In this document: positions 1 through 5,796 of the stretch, one piece after another
Numbering within the stretch: the stretch's first letter is position 1
Layout of the letters: each line of letters opens with the position of its first letter
NCBI GenBank assembly: GCA_944363895.1
Contig: CALVVP010000069.1
Span: forward strand, 1-6,897
Direction: 5' to 3'
Source of the DNA: an uncultured Bacilli bacterium
Lineage (GTDB): Bacteria; Bacillota_I; Bacilli_A; RF39; UBA660
DNA: 6,897 nucleotides
Made by a program: the position numbers and the translations under genes
The notes under the pieces: generated by a model
What the model was told of the DNA's origin: nothing
Database searches by the model: none
The model's input: the letters and a program-made list of their open reading frames with translations, nothing else

Positions 1-41
1 GATTAACAGTCAAGTGCTCTAACCGACTGAGCTATTAAGGC
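1..41 (-). tRNA. tRNA-Asn(GTT), 5' part only (cut by window edge)
   Basis: The reverse complement reads as the 5' half of a tRNA. It has a 7-nt acceptor strand GCCTTAA, then TA at positions 8-9, a D-arm closed by GCTC/GAGC, the anticodon-stem strand CTTGA and the loop CTGTTAA. The anticodon GTT (complement at 5-7) decodes asparagine. The molecule is truncated just after the anticodon loop, so the T-arm and 3' end lie outside the window. It follows tRNA-Ile by only 4 nt and is almost certainly in the same transcript. Confidence 0.9.
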
Positions 42-45
42 GTAA

Positions 46-122
<77 letters not shown>

Positions 123-141
123 AAAATCAAAATGCTCTTTA

Positions 142-170
142 AGTATACCTTATTTTTTACCATTTGGCAA
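142..170 (-). promoter_or_regulatory. promoter of the tRNA-Ile/tRNA-Asn cluster
   Basis: On the minus strand, TTGCCA (170-165) and TATACT (147-142) are separated by exactly 17 bp, a good sigma-A-type match. The predicted start near 135 gives a leader of about 13 nt before tRNA-Ile. The element lies downstream of the amidotransferase stop codon at 202, so the tRNAs have their own promoter. Confidence 0.75.
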
Positions 171-201
171 GTACTTTTAGCAATTTTTTTTAATTTTTTT
201 A

Positions 202-798
202 CTATTTTACCTTTGAAAAGAAGTTATTAAAGAGCAAAATACTATTTTCATCCATTAAAGTTTCAGGATGCCATTGAACACCAATAAAGAAATTTTTATT
301 AGTATCTTCGATTGCTTCAATAATATTTGCTTTACCACTTACATGTAAATCGGTTTGGACGATATAAGATTGATGGCGACTATTGACCATTATTTTATCT
401 TTTTTTAAAATATTATATAATTTAGAATTTTTATCAATATCTACTTCATGGACATATAAATTATTACTTTTATGGCCAATTATATCATCCATTACCCCAT
501 TAAAAGCCATCGCCATAGTTTGCATACCTAAGCATATTCCTAATGTGGGAATATTATTCTGATACAAATATCTTGTAATAAGAATATCGATGTCATAATA
601 ATCCGAACCGCCTTGTAAAATGAATCCGGAACATAAATCGATTAACGGTTTTATTTTTTTAAACTCTCTATCACTATTATTTGTAAAATCGACAATTATC
701 CCTAAAGGAATAAAATTATATTTTTTAACGACATCGATGATTTCTTGATTGAAAGTTATTTTATCATCATTTTTTCGACCGATTATCCCGATAAACAT
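202..798 (-). CDS. class I glutamine amidotransferase / gamma-glutamyl hydrolase, peptidase C26 (PuuD-like)
   Basis: This is a 198-aa cytoplasmic enzyme with the class I glutamine amidotransferase triad. The nucleophile is Cys89 in GICLGMQ, and His177 and Glu179 lie in QWHPE. Gly-Gly at 63-64 (LQGGSD) and NSRHQ at 139-143 match the peptidase C26 pattern seen in PuuD, which cleaves gamma-glutamyl amides such as gamma-glutamyl-GABA. The substrate here is not shown. At 198 aa it is clearly shorter than PuuD (about 250). The usual insertion between the Gly-Gly motif and the nucleophile elbow looks shortened, but all catalytic residues remain. The ATG at 798 is preceded by AGGTGA with 6-nt spacing. 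It is divergent from the symporter gene, which may point to shared control or a shared amino-acid substrate (inference). No T-rich hairpin follows the stop. Confidence 0.88.
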   Translation of the reverse strand: MFIGIIGRKNDDKITFNQEIIDVVKKYNFIPLGIIVDFTNNSDREFKKIKPLIDLCSGFILQGGSDYYDIDILITRYLYQNNIPTLGICLGMQTMAMAFNGVMDDIIGHKSNNLYVHEVDIDKNSKLYNILKKDKIMVNSRHQSYIVQTDLHVSGKANIIEAIEDTNKNFFIGVQWHPETLMDENSILLFNNFFSKVK

Positions 799-832
799 TA
801 TTAATCACCTAATATATTATATGTTTTAGGAA

Positions 833-854
833 ATATTTTTTATCTAAAAAATAT
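833..854. promoter_or_regulatory. perfect AT-only palindrome in a divergent intergenic region (candidate operator)
   Basis: The arm ATATTTTTTA (833-842) is followed by a 2-nt spacer TC and its perfect reverse complement TAAAAAATAT (845-854). It lies in the 75-bp gap between the divergent amidotransferase and symporter genes, just upstream of the symporter ribosome binding site (GGGAGG, 863-868). A short-spaced dyad here could be a repressor site or a structured leader. Its pure A/T content in an AT-rich genome makes chance a real alternative. Confidence 0.35.
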
Positions 855-873
855 AATTTAATGGGAGGTAAAA

Positions 874-2097
874 ATGAAAAAAAGCTTTTGGAAAAATTAT
901 CGATTTCCAATCATCTTATTATGTTCAATTATTATTGGATGTATATTAGGAATTTGCTTAAAAGAGGATGCAGTTATTTTAAAACCATTTGGTAGTGTAT
1001 TTTTAAATTTAATGTATACTATCGTTGTCCCACTAGTTTTCTTTACAATATCAAGTAGTATTGCTAATATGGTCAATTTGAAACGCTTAGGAAAAATTTT
1101 AAAATATGTGTTTTTAATTTTTATCGTAACAAGTGCCATAGCCGCTGTTTTAATGTTAGTTGTCATTAAAGTAATTGATCCAGTAGGTAATGCGAATATT
1201 GTATTAGAAGCAGGGGAACAAACTAGCGTTAGTATTGGTGAGCAAATTGTTGCTGCCATTACGGTTACCGATTTTACTGAATTATTATCTCGCGAGCATA
1301 TGTTACCATTAATCATCTTTTCTATTCTTTTTGGAATAGGGGTTGCATTAGTTGGTGACAAAGCTAAAAATGTCGCACGCAGTTTAGAAGCAGTATCGGA
1401 AGTAATGATGAAAATAGTAAGAATTATAATGTATTATGCCCCAATTGGACTATGTGCTTATTTTGCTTCTTTGATTGGTGAATTTGGTCCACAATTAATT
1501 GGTAGCTATGCGAAAAGTATGATTTTATACTATATAATGTGTGTTGTTTATTTTGTTATCTTTTATACATTATACAGTTATTTATCAGATAAGAAAAAAG
1601 GAATTAAATTATTTTATAAAAATATTTTACCAGCCACCGCAACCTCTTTAGCAACCCAATCATCTTTAGCTAGTTTACCAACTAATTTAGAAACAGCTAG
1701 TGATATTGGTGTCCCAAAAGATATAAGAGAAGTAACTTTACCTATTGGAGCGACCATGCATATGGAAGGTTCTAGTATGGGGGCGATATTGAAAATTGCT
1801 TTCTTATTTGGTATATTCAATATGTCATTTACCGGAATTGATACTTATTTAATTGCGATATTAATTGCGGTTCTATCAGCGGTTGTTATGTCAGGAATTC
1901 CTGGTGGTGGTTTAATCGGTGAAATGCTAATTGTATCTTTATATGGATTTCCTTTGGAAGCTTTCCCAATTATTGCGACAATCGGTTGGTTAATTGACCC
2001 ACCAGCAACTTGTTTAAATGTTGTCGGGGATGTGTCTAGTTCGATGATGGTAACTAGATTAGTTGAAGGTAAAAATTGGGCACAAAAAATAGGCTAA
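874..2097 (+). CDS. dicarboxylate/amino acid:cation symporter (SDF/DAACS family, GltP-like)
   Basis: This 407-aa polytopic membrane protein (the archaeal homologue GltPh is about 417 aa) couples uptake of an acidic or neutral amino acid or dicarboxylate to Na+ or H+. Membrane segments lie roughly at 12-29, 42-63, 77-100, 144-162, 181-201 and 213-236. They are followed by the family core: hairpin 1 with a Ser-rich turn (SSLASLP, 263-269), TM7 with GATMHMEG (292-299), hairpin 2 (GIPGGG, 341-346) and TM8 (D375 to D386). By motif alignment to GltPh, D394, T398, N401 and D405 are kept as D375, T379, N382 and D386. The substrate arginine R397 is replaced by A378, and the TM7 NMDG motif reads HMEG. 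A strictly acidic substrate is therefore doubtful. The ATG is preceded by GGGAGG with 5-nt spacing. The stop codon lies in the loop of the terminator at 2084-2110. Confidence 0.93.
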   Translation: MKKSFWKNYRFPIILLCSIIIGCILGICLKEDAVILKPFGSVFLNLMYTIVVPLVFFTISSSIANMVNLKRLGKILKYVFLIFIVTSAIAAVLMLVVIKVIDPVGNANIVLEAGEQTSVSIGEQIVAAITVTDFTELLSREHMLPLIIFSILFGIGVALVGDKAKNVARSLEAVSEVMMKIVRIIMYYAPIGLCAYFASLIGEFGPQLIGSYAKSMILYYIMCVVYFVIFYTLYSYLSDKKKGIKLFYKNILPATATSLATQSSLASLPTNLETASDIGVPKDIREVTLPIGATMHMEGSSMGAILKIAFLFGIFNMSFTGIDTYLIAILIAVLSAVVMSGIPGGGLIGEMLIVSLYGFPLEAFPIIATIGWLIDPPATCLNVVGDVSSSMMVTRLVEGKNWAQKIG

Positions 2098-2110
2098 CTG
2101 CCTATTTTTT
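2084..2110. terminator. bidirectional intrinsic terminator shared by convergent genes
   Basis: AAAAAATAGGC (2084-2094) and GCCTATTTTTT (2100-2110) form a perfect 11-bp inverted repeat around a 5-nt loop. On either strand it gives a GC-containing hairpin followed by a run of six T, so it can stop transcription from both sides. The symporter stop TAA (2095-2097) is in the loop, and the slipin stop TAG (2104-2102, minus) is in the right arm. Confidence 0.88.
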
Positions 2111-2854
2111 AATTATTTTAGTAATATCATTATTTTCAAAAGCTCTTAATACTTCGATGGGAATAGCAAATATAATTGTATTTGATTGATCAGAACTAAC
2201 ATCGTTTAAAGTTGATAAAGTTCTTAAATGTAATGCACCTGGTGTTGTAGACATTATTTCCGCAGCTTTAGCTAAGTTTTTAGAAGCTTCAACTTCTCCC
2301 GCTGCTTTAGTGATAACAGCTAATTTTTCTCTTTCAGCTTCGGCAGCTTTAGCTAAAACTCGTTTCATTTCTTCCGGTAGAGAAATATCTTTTAATTCGA
2401 CATTTTCTACTTTAATCCCCCATGGGTCAGTAGCTTGATCAATTAAATTACAAATTTCCGTGGAAATTTTTTCTCTTTCTCCTAATAATTCATCTAGTGA
2501 AACTGCTCCAACCGCATTACGCATTGTTGTTTGAGCTAATTGACTAACAGCATATCTAAAGTTTTCAACCGCTAAAATAGCTTTTGAAGCATCAAATACT
2601 TTATAATAAATAACAGCATTGATTTTTACTGAGACATTATCTCTAGTAATTGCTTCTTGCTCTGGAACATCGACTGCTTTAGTTCTGATATCCACCTTTT
2701 TATAAGATTGAAAAATAGGAATTACTAAACGCCAACCTGGGTCCATCATTTTAGTAAATTTTCCCGTCGTAAATTTAACGCCTCTTTCGTATTCATCAAT
2801 TTGTTTAATTGAAATTAAAATAATAAAAGCAATAATTACAAAAACAATCCACAT
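2102..2854 (-). CDS. slipin, SPFH/band 7 (stomatin-like) membrane protein
   Basis: This 250-aa protein has an N-terminal membrane segment (about 2-16), followed by an SPFH/band 7 domain (about 17-190) with typical slipin signatures: DEYERGV (20-26), GPGW-type DPGW (38-41), and a DIRT/VDVPEQEAITRDNVSV stretch (55-76). The C-terminal part is an Ala/Glu/Lys-rich helix (about 163-200) that usually oligomerises, and a conserved tail with TIIFAIPIE (226-234). Slipins form ring- or scaffold-like assemblies at the membrane and are linked to membrane microdomains and protease-dependent quality control. Bacterial slipins are often paired with NfeD, but no nfeD gene is present here. The gene is last in the yidD-lipoprotein-slipin operon, 17 bp after the lipoprotein stop. 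The ATG has AAGGAGG with 8-nt spacing. Confidence 0.93.
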   Translation of the reverse strand: MWIVFVIIAFIILISIKQIDEYERGVKFTTGKFTKMMDPGWRLVIPIFQSYKKVDIRTKAVDVPEQEAITRDNVSVKINAVIYYKVFDASKAILAVENFRYAVSQLAQTTMRNAVGAVSLDELLGEREKISTEICNLIDQATDPWGIKVENVELKDISLPEEMKRVLAKAAEAEREKLAVITKAAGEVEASKNLAKAAEIMSTTPGALHLRTLSTLNDVSSDQSNTIIFAIPIEVLRAFENNDITKIIKK

Positions 2855-2871
2855 AAATAAAACCTCCTTAA

Positions 2872-3774
2872 TTAATTATATAAATTTTTTTGCAATAATT
2901 CAATATTTTCTCTCATTAATGTGAAATAATCTTGTTTATTACTAATTTCATTTTCCGTCAAATTAGTTAACATATGTAATTTAATTATTTCGACATCAGT
3001 TCCTTCGATTAAGTTATTAATTGTTTCGTTTGGTTCATCATATTGTCTAATATAGATATATTTGATTGTTCCATTATCAATTAAAGTTTCAACATCGCTG
3101 ATTGTTTTTTGGGTTAAATTTTCGTTTTCTTCTAACGAATAAACGGTTAAGCCAAATTTATCACGTGATAAAAAATTAAACATATCATTATTCGTAACAA
3201 TAATTTTATTTTCCGCATTTTTAGTTGTATCGGCTAGTTCTGAACCTAATTTATCTAATTGTTCTTTTAATGTTTCAAAATTATTTTCTATTTCCTGTTT
3301 TAAATAATAATTGTCGATATATTCGTCAAACCCGTTTTTGATATTGCGAGCTAAAGTTAAAAGACGTGAGGGATCAAGCCACATTTCTTCTAATCCATAA
3401 AACTCGTCAGTAGTTAAATTGTCGGCGGCATTGATAATTTTTAAATTCCGATTGTTTTCTAACATCGGTTTAACATAGTCACCCTCATATAATAATGAAT
3501 TGAAAATAAATAAATCAGTTTGACTAATATCACTAATTTGTTTTTCTGTTAAGGTATATAATAGATTATCACATTGTTCTTCACATTTGTCTAATTGAAT
3601 ATTAACGCCATTTGGATAAATGCTATTAATATTACCATAATCACCATATAAAATTTCAGTTACAAATTGAACGGGATAAATAGTCGTATAGATGTTGATA
3701 TCCTCCATACTATCTCTTTTGAAACATCCTGTTAAGCATAACATACTTAATAAAACTAAAATTACTTTTTTCAC
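2872..3774 (-). CDS. lipoprotein related to ZnuA/TroA metal-binding proteins, lacking the His ligands
   Basis: This 300-aa exported lipoprotein has the start MKK, a hydrophobic stretch and the lipobox LTGC with Cys17 as lipid anchor. The body resembles cluster A-1 (TroA/ZnuA, PF01297) substrate-binding proteins: YTTIYPVQFVTEILYG (29-44), a long helical linker (about 138-185), WLDPSRL (132-138) where the family has HxWLDP, and TNNDMFNFLSRDKFGL (194-209) where it has a His-containing segment. The protein has a single His (H267), so the three usual His metal ligands are absent (N/Q near 58-60, E/M at 130-131, N at 195-196). A C64-x3-C68 pair is unusual. Ordinary zinc or manganese capture is therefore doubtful, and no ABC permease or ATPase gene adjoins it. 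The start is GTG, preceded by AGAGGT with 6-nt spacing, and it overlaps the yidD stop by 4 bp. The family assignment is moderately sure; the function is unknown. Confidence 0.72.
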   Translation of the reverse strand: MKKVILVLLSMLCLTGCFKRDSMEDINIYTTIYPVQFVTEILYGDYGNINSIYPNGVNIQLDKCEEQCDNLLYTLTEKQISDISQTDLFIFNSLLYEGDYVKPMLENNRNLKIINAADNLTTDEFYGLEEMWLDPSRLLTLARNIKNGFDEYIDNYYLKQEIENNFETLKEQLDKLGSELADTTKNAENKIIVTNNDMFNFLSRDKFGLTVYSLEENENLTQKTISDVETLIDNGTIKYIYIRQYDEPNETINNLIEGTDVEIIKLHMLTNLTENEISNKQDYFTLMRENIELLQKNLYN

Positions 3775-3998
3775 TTTTTTACCTCTTTTCTTGGTGGTAC
3801 GGGGTCATACCCTTTAGTACCAAAAGGATTACAACGAATAATCCTTTTAATTGTTAAGATACTTCCTTTTAAGCTTCCATGCGTTATAATTGCTTCAATT
3901 CCATAATTTGAACAAGTAGGAATATGACGACAACTATTATGCCATGGTCCAGGGATCATTTGATAGACTTTAATGAATCCTAATAAAAAATATTTCAT
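3771..3998 (-). CDS. yidD: membrane protein insertion efficiency factor YidD
   Basis: This 75-aa protein has the whole YidD (PF01809) signature. It contains an N-terminal amphipathic segment, GPWHNSCRHIPTCSNYG (17-33) with Cys23 and Cys29, HGSLKG (40-45), RCNPFG (55-60) with Cys56, and DPVPP (65-69). The family is peripheral to the inner face of the cytoplasmic membrane and assists YidC/Sec-dependent insertion. yidD often lies beside rnpA and yidC. Here it instead heads an operon with a lipoprotein and a slipin, and is divergent from rnc. Its stop TGA overlaps the next gene's GTG start (GTGA), so translation is probably coupled. No normally spaced Shine-Dalgarno sequence precedes the ATG: AAGG is 12 nt away, inside the promoter region. 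Confidence 0.95.
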   Translation of the reverse strand: MKYFLLGFIKVYQMIPGPWHNSCRHIPTCSNYGIEAIITHGSLKGSILTIKRIIRCNPFGTKGYDPVPPRKEVKK

Positions 3999-4004
3999 AA
4001 AATA

Positions 4005-4033
4005 ATTATACCTTAAAATAAATAAAAAGTAAA
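4005..4033 (-). promoter_or_regulatory. promoter of the yidD-lipoprotein-slipin operon (possibly leaderless)
   Basis: On the minus strand, TTTACT (4033-4028) and a perfect TATAAT (4010-4005) are 17 bp apart. The -10 box ends 6 nt before the yidD ATG at 3998, so the expected start nucleotide is the A of the ATG itself. No properly spaced Shine-Dalgarno sequence is present, which fits a leaderless message. The -10 context GGTATAATT is the mirror image of that of the divergent rnc promoter. Confidence 0.6.
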
Positions 4034-4048
4034 TTTTATTTTCAAATA

Positions 4049-4057
4049 TGGTATAAT
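4049..4057 (+). promoter_or_regulatory. extended -10 promoter of the rnc operon
   Basis: TGGTATAAT (4049-4057) combines a TGn extension with a perfect -10 hexamer. No good -35 box is seen 16-18 bp upstream, which is acceptable for extended -10 promoters. Transcription should start near 4063-4065, at or just inside the annotated start region of rnc, leaving almost no leader. It is arranged back-to-back with the yidD promoter, and the -35 zones overlap around 4028-4034, so the two may compete for polymerase. Confidence 0.55.
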
Positions 4058-4061
4058 TGGT

Positions 4062-4739
4062 ATGGTGATTAATTTGAAAAAGCTATTGAATCAGTTAAAC
4101 ATAAATTATAATAATGAAAAATTATATTTAACAGCTTTGACTCATAGTTCGTATGCTAATGAACACAATCTTGAAAGTTATGAGCGATTAGAATATTTAG
4201 GTGATGCCGTTTTAGAAGTTATTATCAGTGAATATTTATATAAAAATACTTCTTATGAAGAAGGGATAATGACTAAAATGCGGGCTAAATATGTCTGTGA
4301 AGATGCGAACTTTGAATATGCTACTAAATTACATTTAAATGATTATTTAAGATTAGGTCATGGTGAGGAAGAAAACGGTGGACGTACCCGAAAAGCTATT
4401 GTCGCCGATGTTTTTGAAGCTTTTATTGGAGCAATTTATTTAGATTGTGGTTTCCAACGCGTTAAAAAATTTATCTATGATAATGTTATTCCTTTAATTG
4501 AAAATAAAGAAATTAATTTTGATAATGATTATAAATCAATTTTACAGGAATTGGTGCAAACAGATAAAAGATCTTTAGAATATGTCGTAGTTAATGAAAC
4601 TGGTCCTGCCCATAACAAAACATTTACAGTTGTTGTCAAAATCGATGATATTATTTATGGTGAAGGTGTCGCCCATAGTAAAAAATTAGCTGAACAAAAT
4701 GCCGCTTGTGATGCTTTAAAGAAGGCCCAAAATGGATGA
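4062..4739 (+). CDS. rnc: ribonuclease III
   Basis: RNase III is a Mg-dependent endonuclease that cleaves double-stranded RNA in rRNA precursors and regulatory duplexes. The 225-aa product has the catalytic domain at about 5-145, with the signature ERLEYLGDAVL (41-51) and active-site residues E44, D48, D116 and E119 (VADVFEA, 114-120). A C-terminal double-stranded RNA-binding domain follows at about 156-222, with the GPAHNKTF and AHSKKLAEQNAA segments. Length and architecture are typical. The start is uncertain. ATG 4062 has no Shine-Dalgarno sequence and lies 4 nt after the -10 box. TTG 4074 (221 aa) has GGTGA (4064-4068) 5 nt upstream, similar to sites of neighbouring genes. The last 8 bp overlap the next gene. 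It is the first gene of the rnc-unknown-yebC operon. Confidence 0.96.
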   Translation: MVINLKKLLNQLNINYNNEKLYLTALTHSSYANEHNLESYERLEYLGDAVLEVIISEYLYKNTSYEEGIMTKMRAKYVCEDANFEYATKLHLNDYLRLGHGEEENGGRTRKAIVADVFEAFIGAIYLDCGFQRVKKFIYDNVIPLIENKEINFDNDYKSILQELVQTDKRSLEYVVVNETGPAHNKTFTVVVKIDDIIYGEGVAHSKKLAEQNAACDALKKAQNG

Positions 4740-5769
4740 ATTAATTTCTTCCTTTTTTGAACAATGTGCCCAAGGGCAAGTTTGTGTTGGGGAATTATTT
4801 TATAATTTACACTTTACAATCAATCACTATTTAGATGATACTGTACCAGTTATAAAAGTTAAAAATAAAGAACAATTTTATAACTATATAAAAGAATTTA
4901 TTAGTCTATTTAATTTAACTAGCGATGAAGATATTTTAAAAAAATTAGTTTATTTATTTTCTAATTTAAGTTTTTCTGATTTTTCTGATGTTGAATTATA
5001 TATTAAACGTAACATTGACTTTGTTAAAAATAGATTATTAAAAAATAAAAATATTCCTTTTTTAGATGAAGAAATAACAATTACTACTTGTGAATATTAT
5101 CAAGAAAGTCCTTATTGTTTTATAAGTTGTATTACTAATGGTCATGATAAATATGAATTACCTATTATCAGTTATGGTATTAGTGATGGGATTTGTTATA
5201 TTTTTGCTGTTCAAGACAAAAATTTAGATAAAAATAGTAGTTATGGCAAAAAAATTAAAAGATTGTTATATAAAATAAATAGTGGAGTATATGAAGCAGA
5301 AAGTTTAGAATATAAAGCTTATAAAGAAAATAAATCTAGTTATTATTCTGAAAATATCAGTGATGTTTCACCTAGTGCGGTTTTAAGTTTATCTATTTTT
5401 TTAAAACAATTATTTGATGAAGGTATTACCAAAGTGAAGGTAGTTCCGTTTTTACCAATTAGATATAATGCTAAGAAAAAAGCTTATCAATTAAAAATAG
5501 ATTATCTTATTAAAAAAGAAAATTTAAATTTAGTTGCCCAAAATGAATTAAAACAACAATATGCTGATGAACATTTAAGAATTCAAAACAATTTAACGCA
5601 AAAATTTCTCCGTAATTTTTTTAGAATTAATTATCATTTTCCTAATGTTAGTATATGGGCTTATCCTTTTGATTACGATGAATATTTATATATTAATTTA
5701 GGTGAATTTGTTAAAAGTGACGATGTTTTAAATACGATGGTTTTGGGTGTTGAAAAAAAATTAAAATAA
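4732..5769 (+). CDS. protein of unknown function between rnc and yebC
   Basis: I do not recognise this 345-aa protein. It has no signal peptide and no membrane segment, so it is probably cytoplasmic. The N-terminal third (about 1-105) looks helical and acidic. The middle (about 113-165) is beta-rich with several Cys (C120, C129, C133, C155). A Lys/Tyr-rich stretch follows (about 166-208). The last third has a helix with SPSAVLSLSIFLKQLF (213-228), a PFLPIRYNAKKK segment (239-250) and an aromatic end (YHFPNVSIWAYPFDYDEY, 301-318). The ATG overlaps the end of rnc by 8 bp, and the yebC start is 27 bp downstream, so it is surely co-transcribed and probably translationally coupled with rnc. Position alone suggests, without proof, a link to RNA processing or translation. 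Codon use is like that of its neighbours. Confidence 0.85.
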   Translation: MDELISSFFEQCAQGQVCVGELFYNLHFTINHYLDDTVPVIKVKNKEQFYNYIKEFISLFNLTSDEDILKKLVYLFSNLSFSDFSDVELYIKRNIDFVKNRLLKNKNIPFLDEEITITTCEYYQESPYCFISCITNGHDKYELPIISYGISDGICYIFAVQDKNLDKNSSYGKKIKRLLYKINSGVYEAESLEYKAYKENKSSYYSENISDVSPSAVLSLSIFLKQLFDEGITKVKVVPFLPIRYNAKKKAYQLKIDYLIKKENLNLVAQNELKQQYADEHLRIQNNLTQKFLRNFFRINYHFPNVSIWAYPFDYDEYLYINLGEFVKSDDVLNTMVLGVEKKLK

Positions 5770-5796
5770 AGGTAAAATATAAAGAGGTGATTTTTA

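Noticed and set aside
186..201. T-rich run as a terminator after the amidotransferase gene
   Set aside because: The T run is on the plus strand. The minus-strand transcript has A there, and no stable hairpin precedes a U run.
816..821. TATAAT on the minus strand upstream of the amidotransferase gene
   Set aside because: Its predicted start near 809 lies inside the Shine-Dalgarno sequence (810-805), and no -35 box is present at the right spacing.
852..857. TATAAT just upstream of the symporter gene as a -10 box
   Set aside because: The expected start would fall within the ribosome binding site at 863-868, and no -35 box is found at 16-18 bp.
897..1361. 154-codon minus-strand ORF inside the symporter gene
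   Set aside because: It is the antisense shadow of a clear membrane transporter, has low-complexity composition and no independent start signals.
1614..1820. 68-codon minus-strand ORF inside the symporter gene
   Set aside because: It is an antisense shadow with no ribosome binding site or family resemblance.
4732..4739. UGA at the end of rnc read as tryptophan (Mycoplasma code)
   Set aside because: The next gene begins in another frame at 4732 and the RNase III domain is complete. Tryptophan is TGG throughout, and yidD also ends at UGA.
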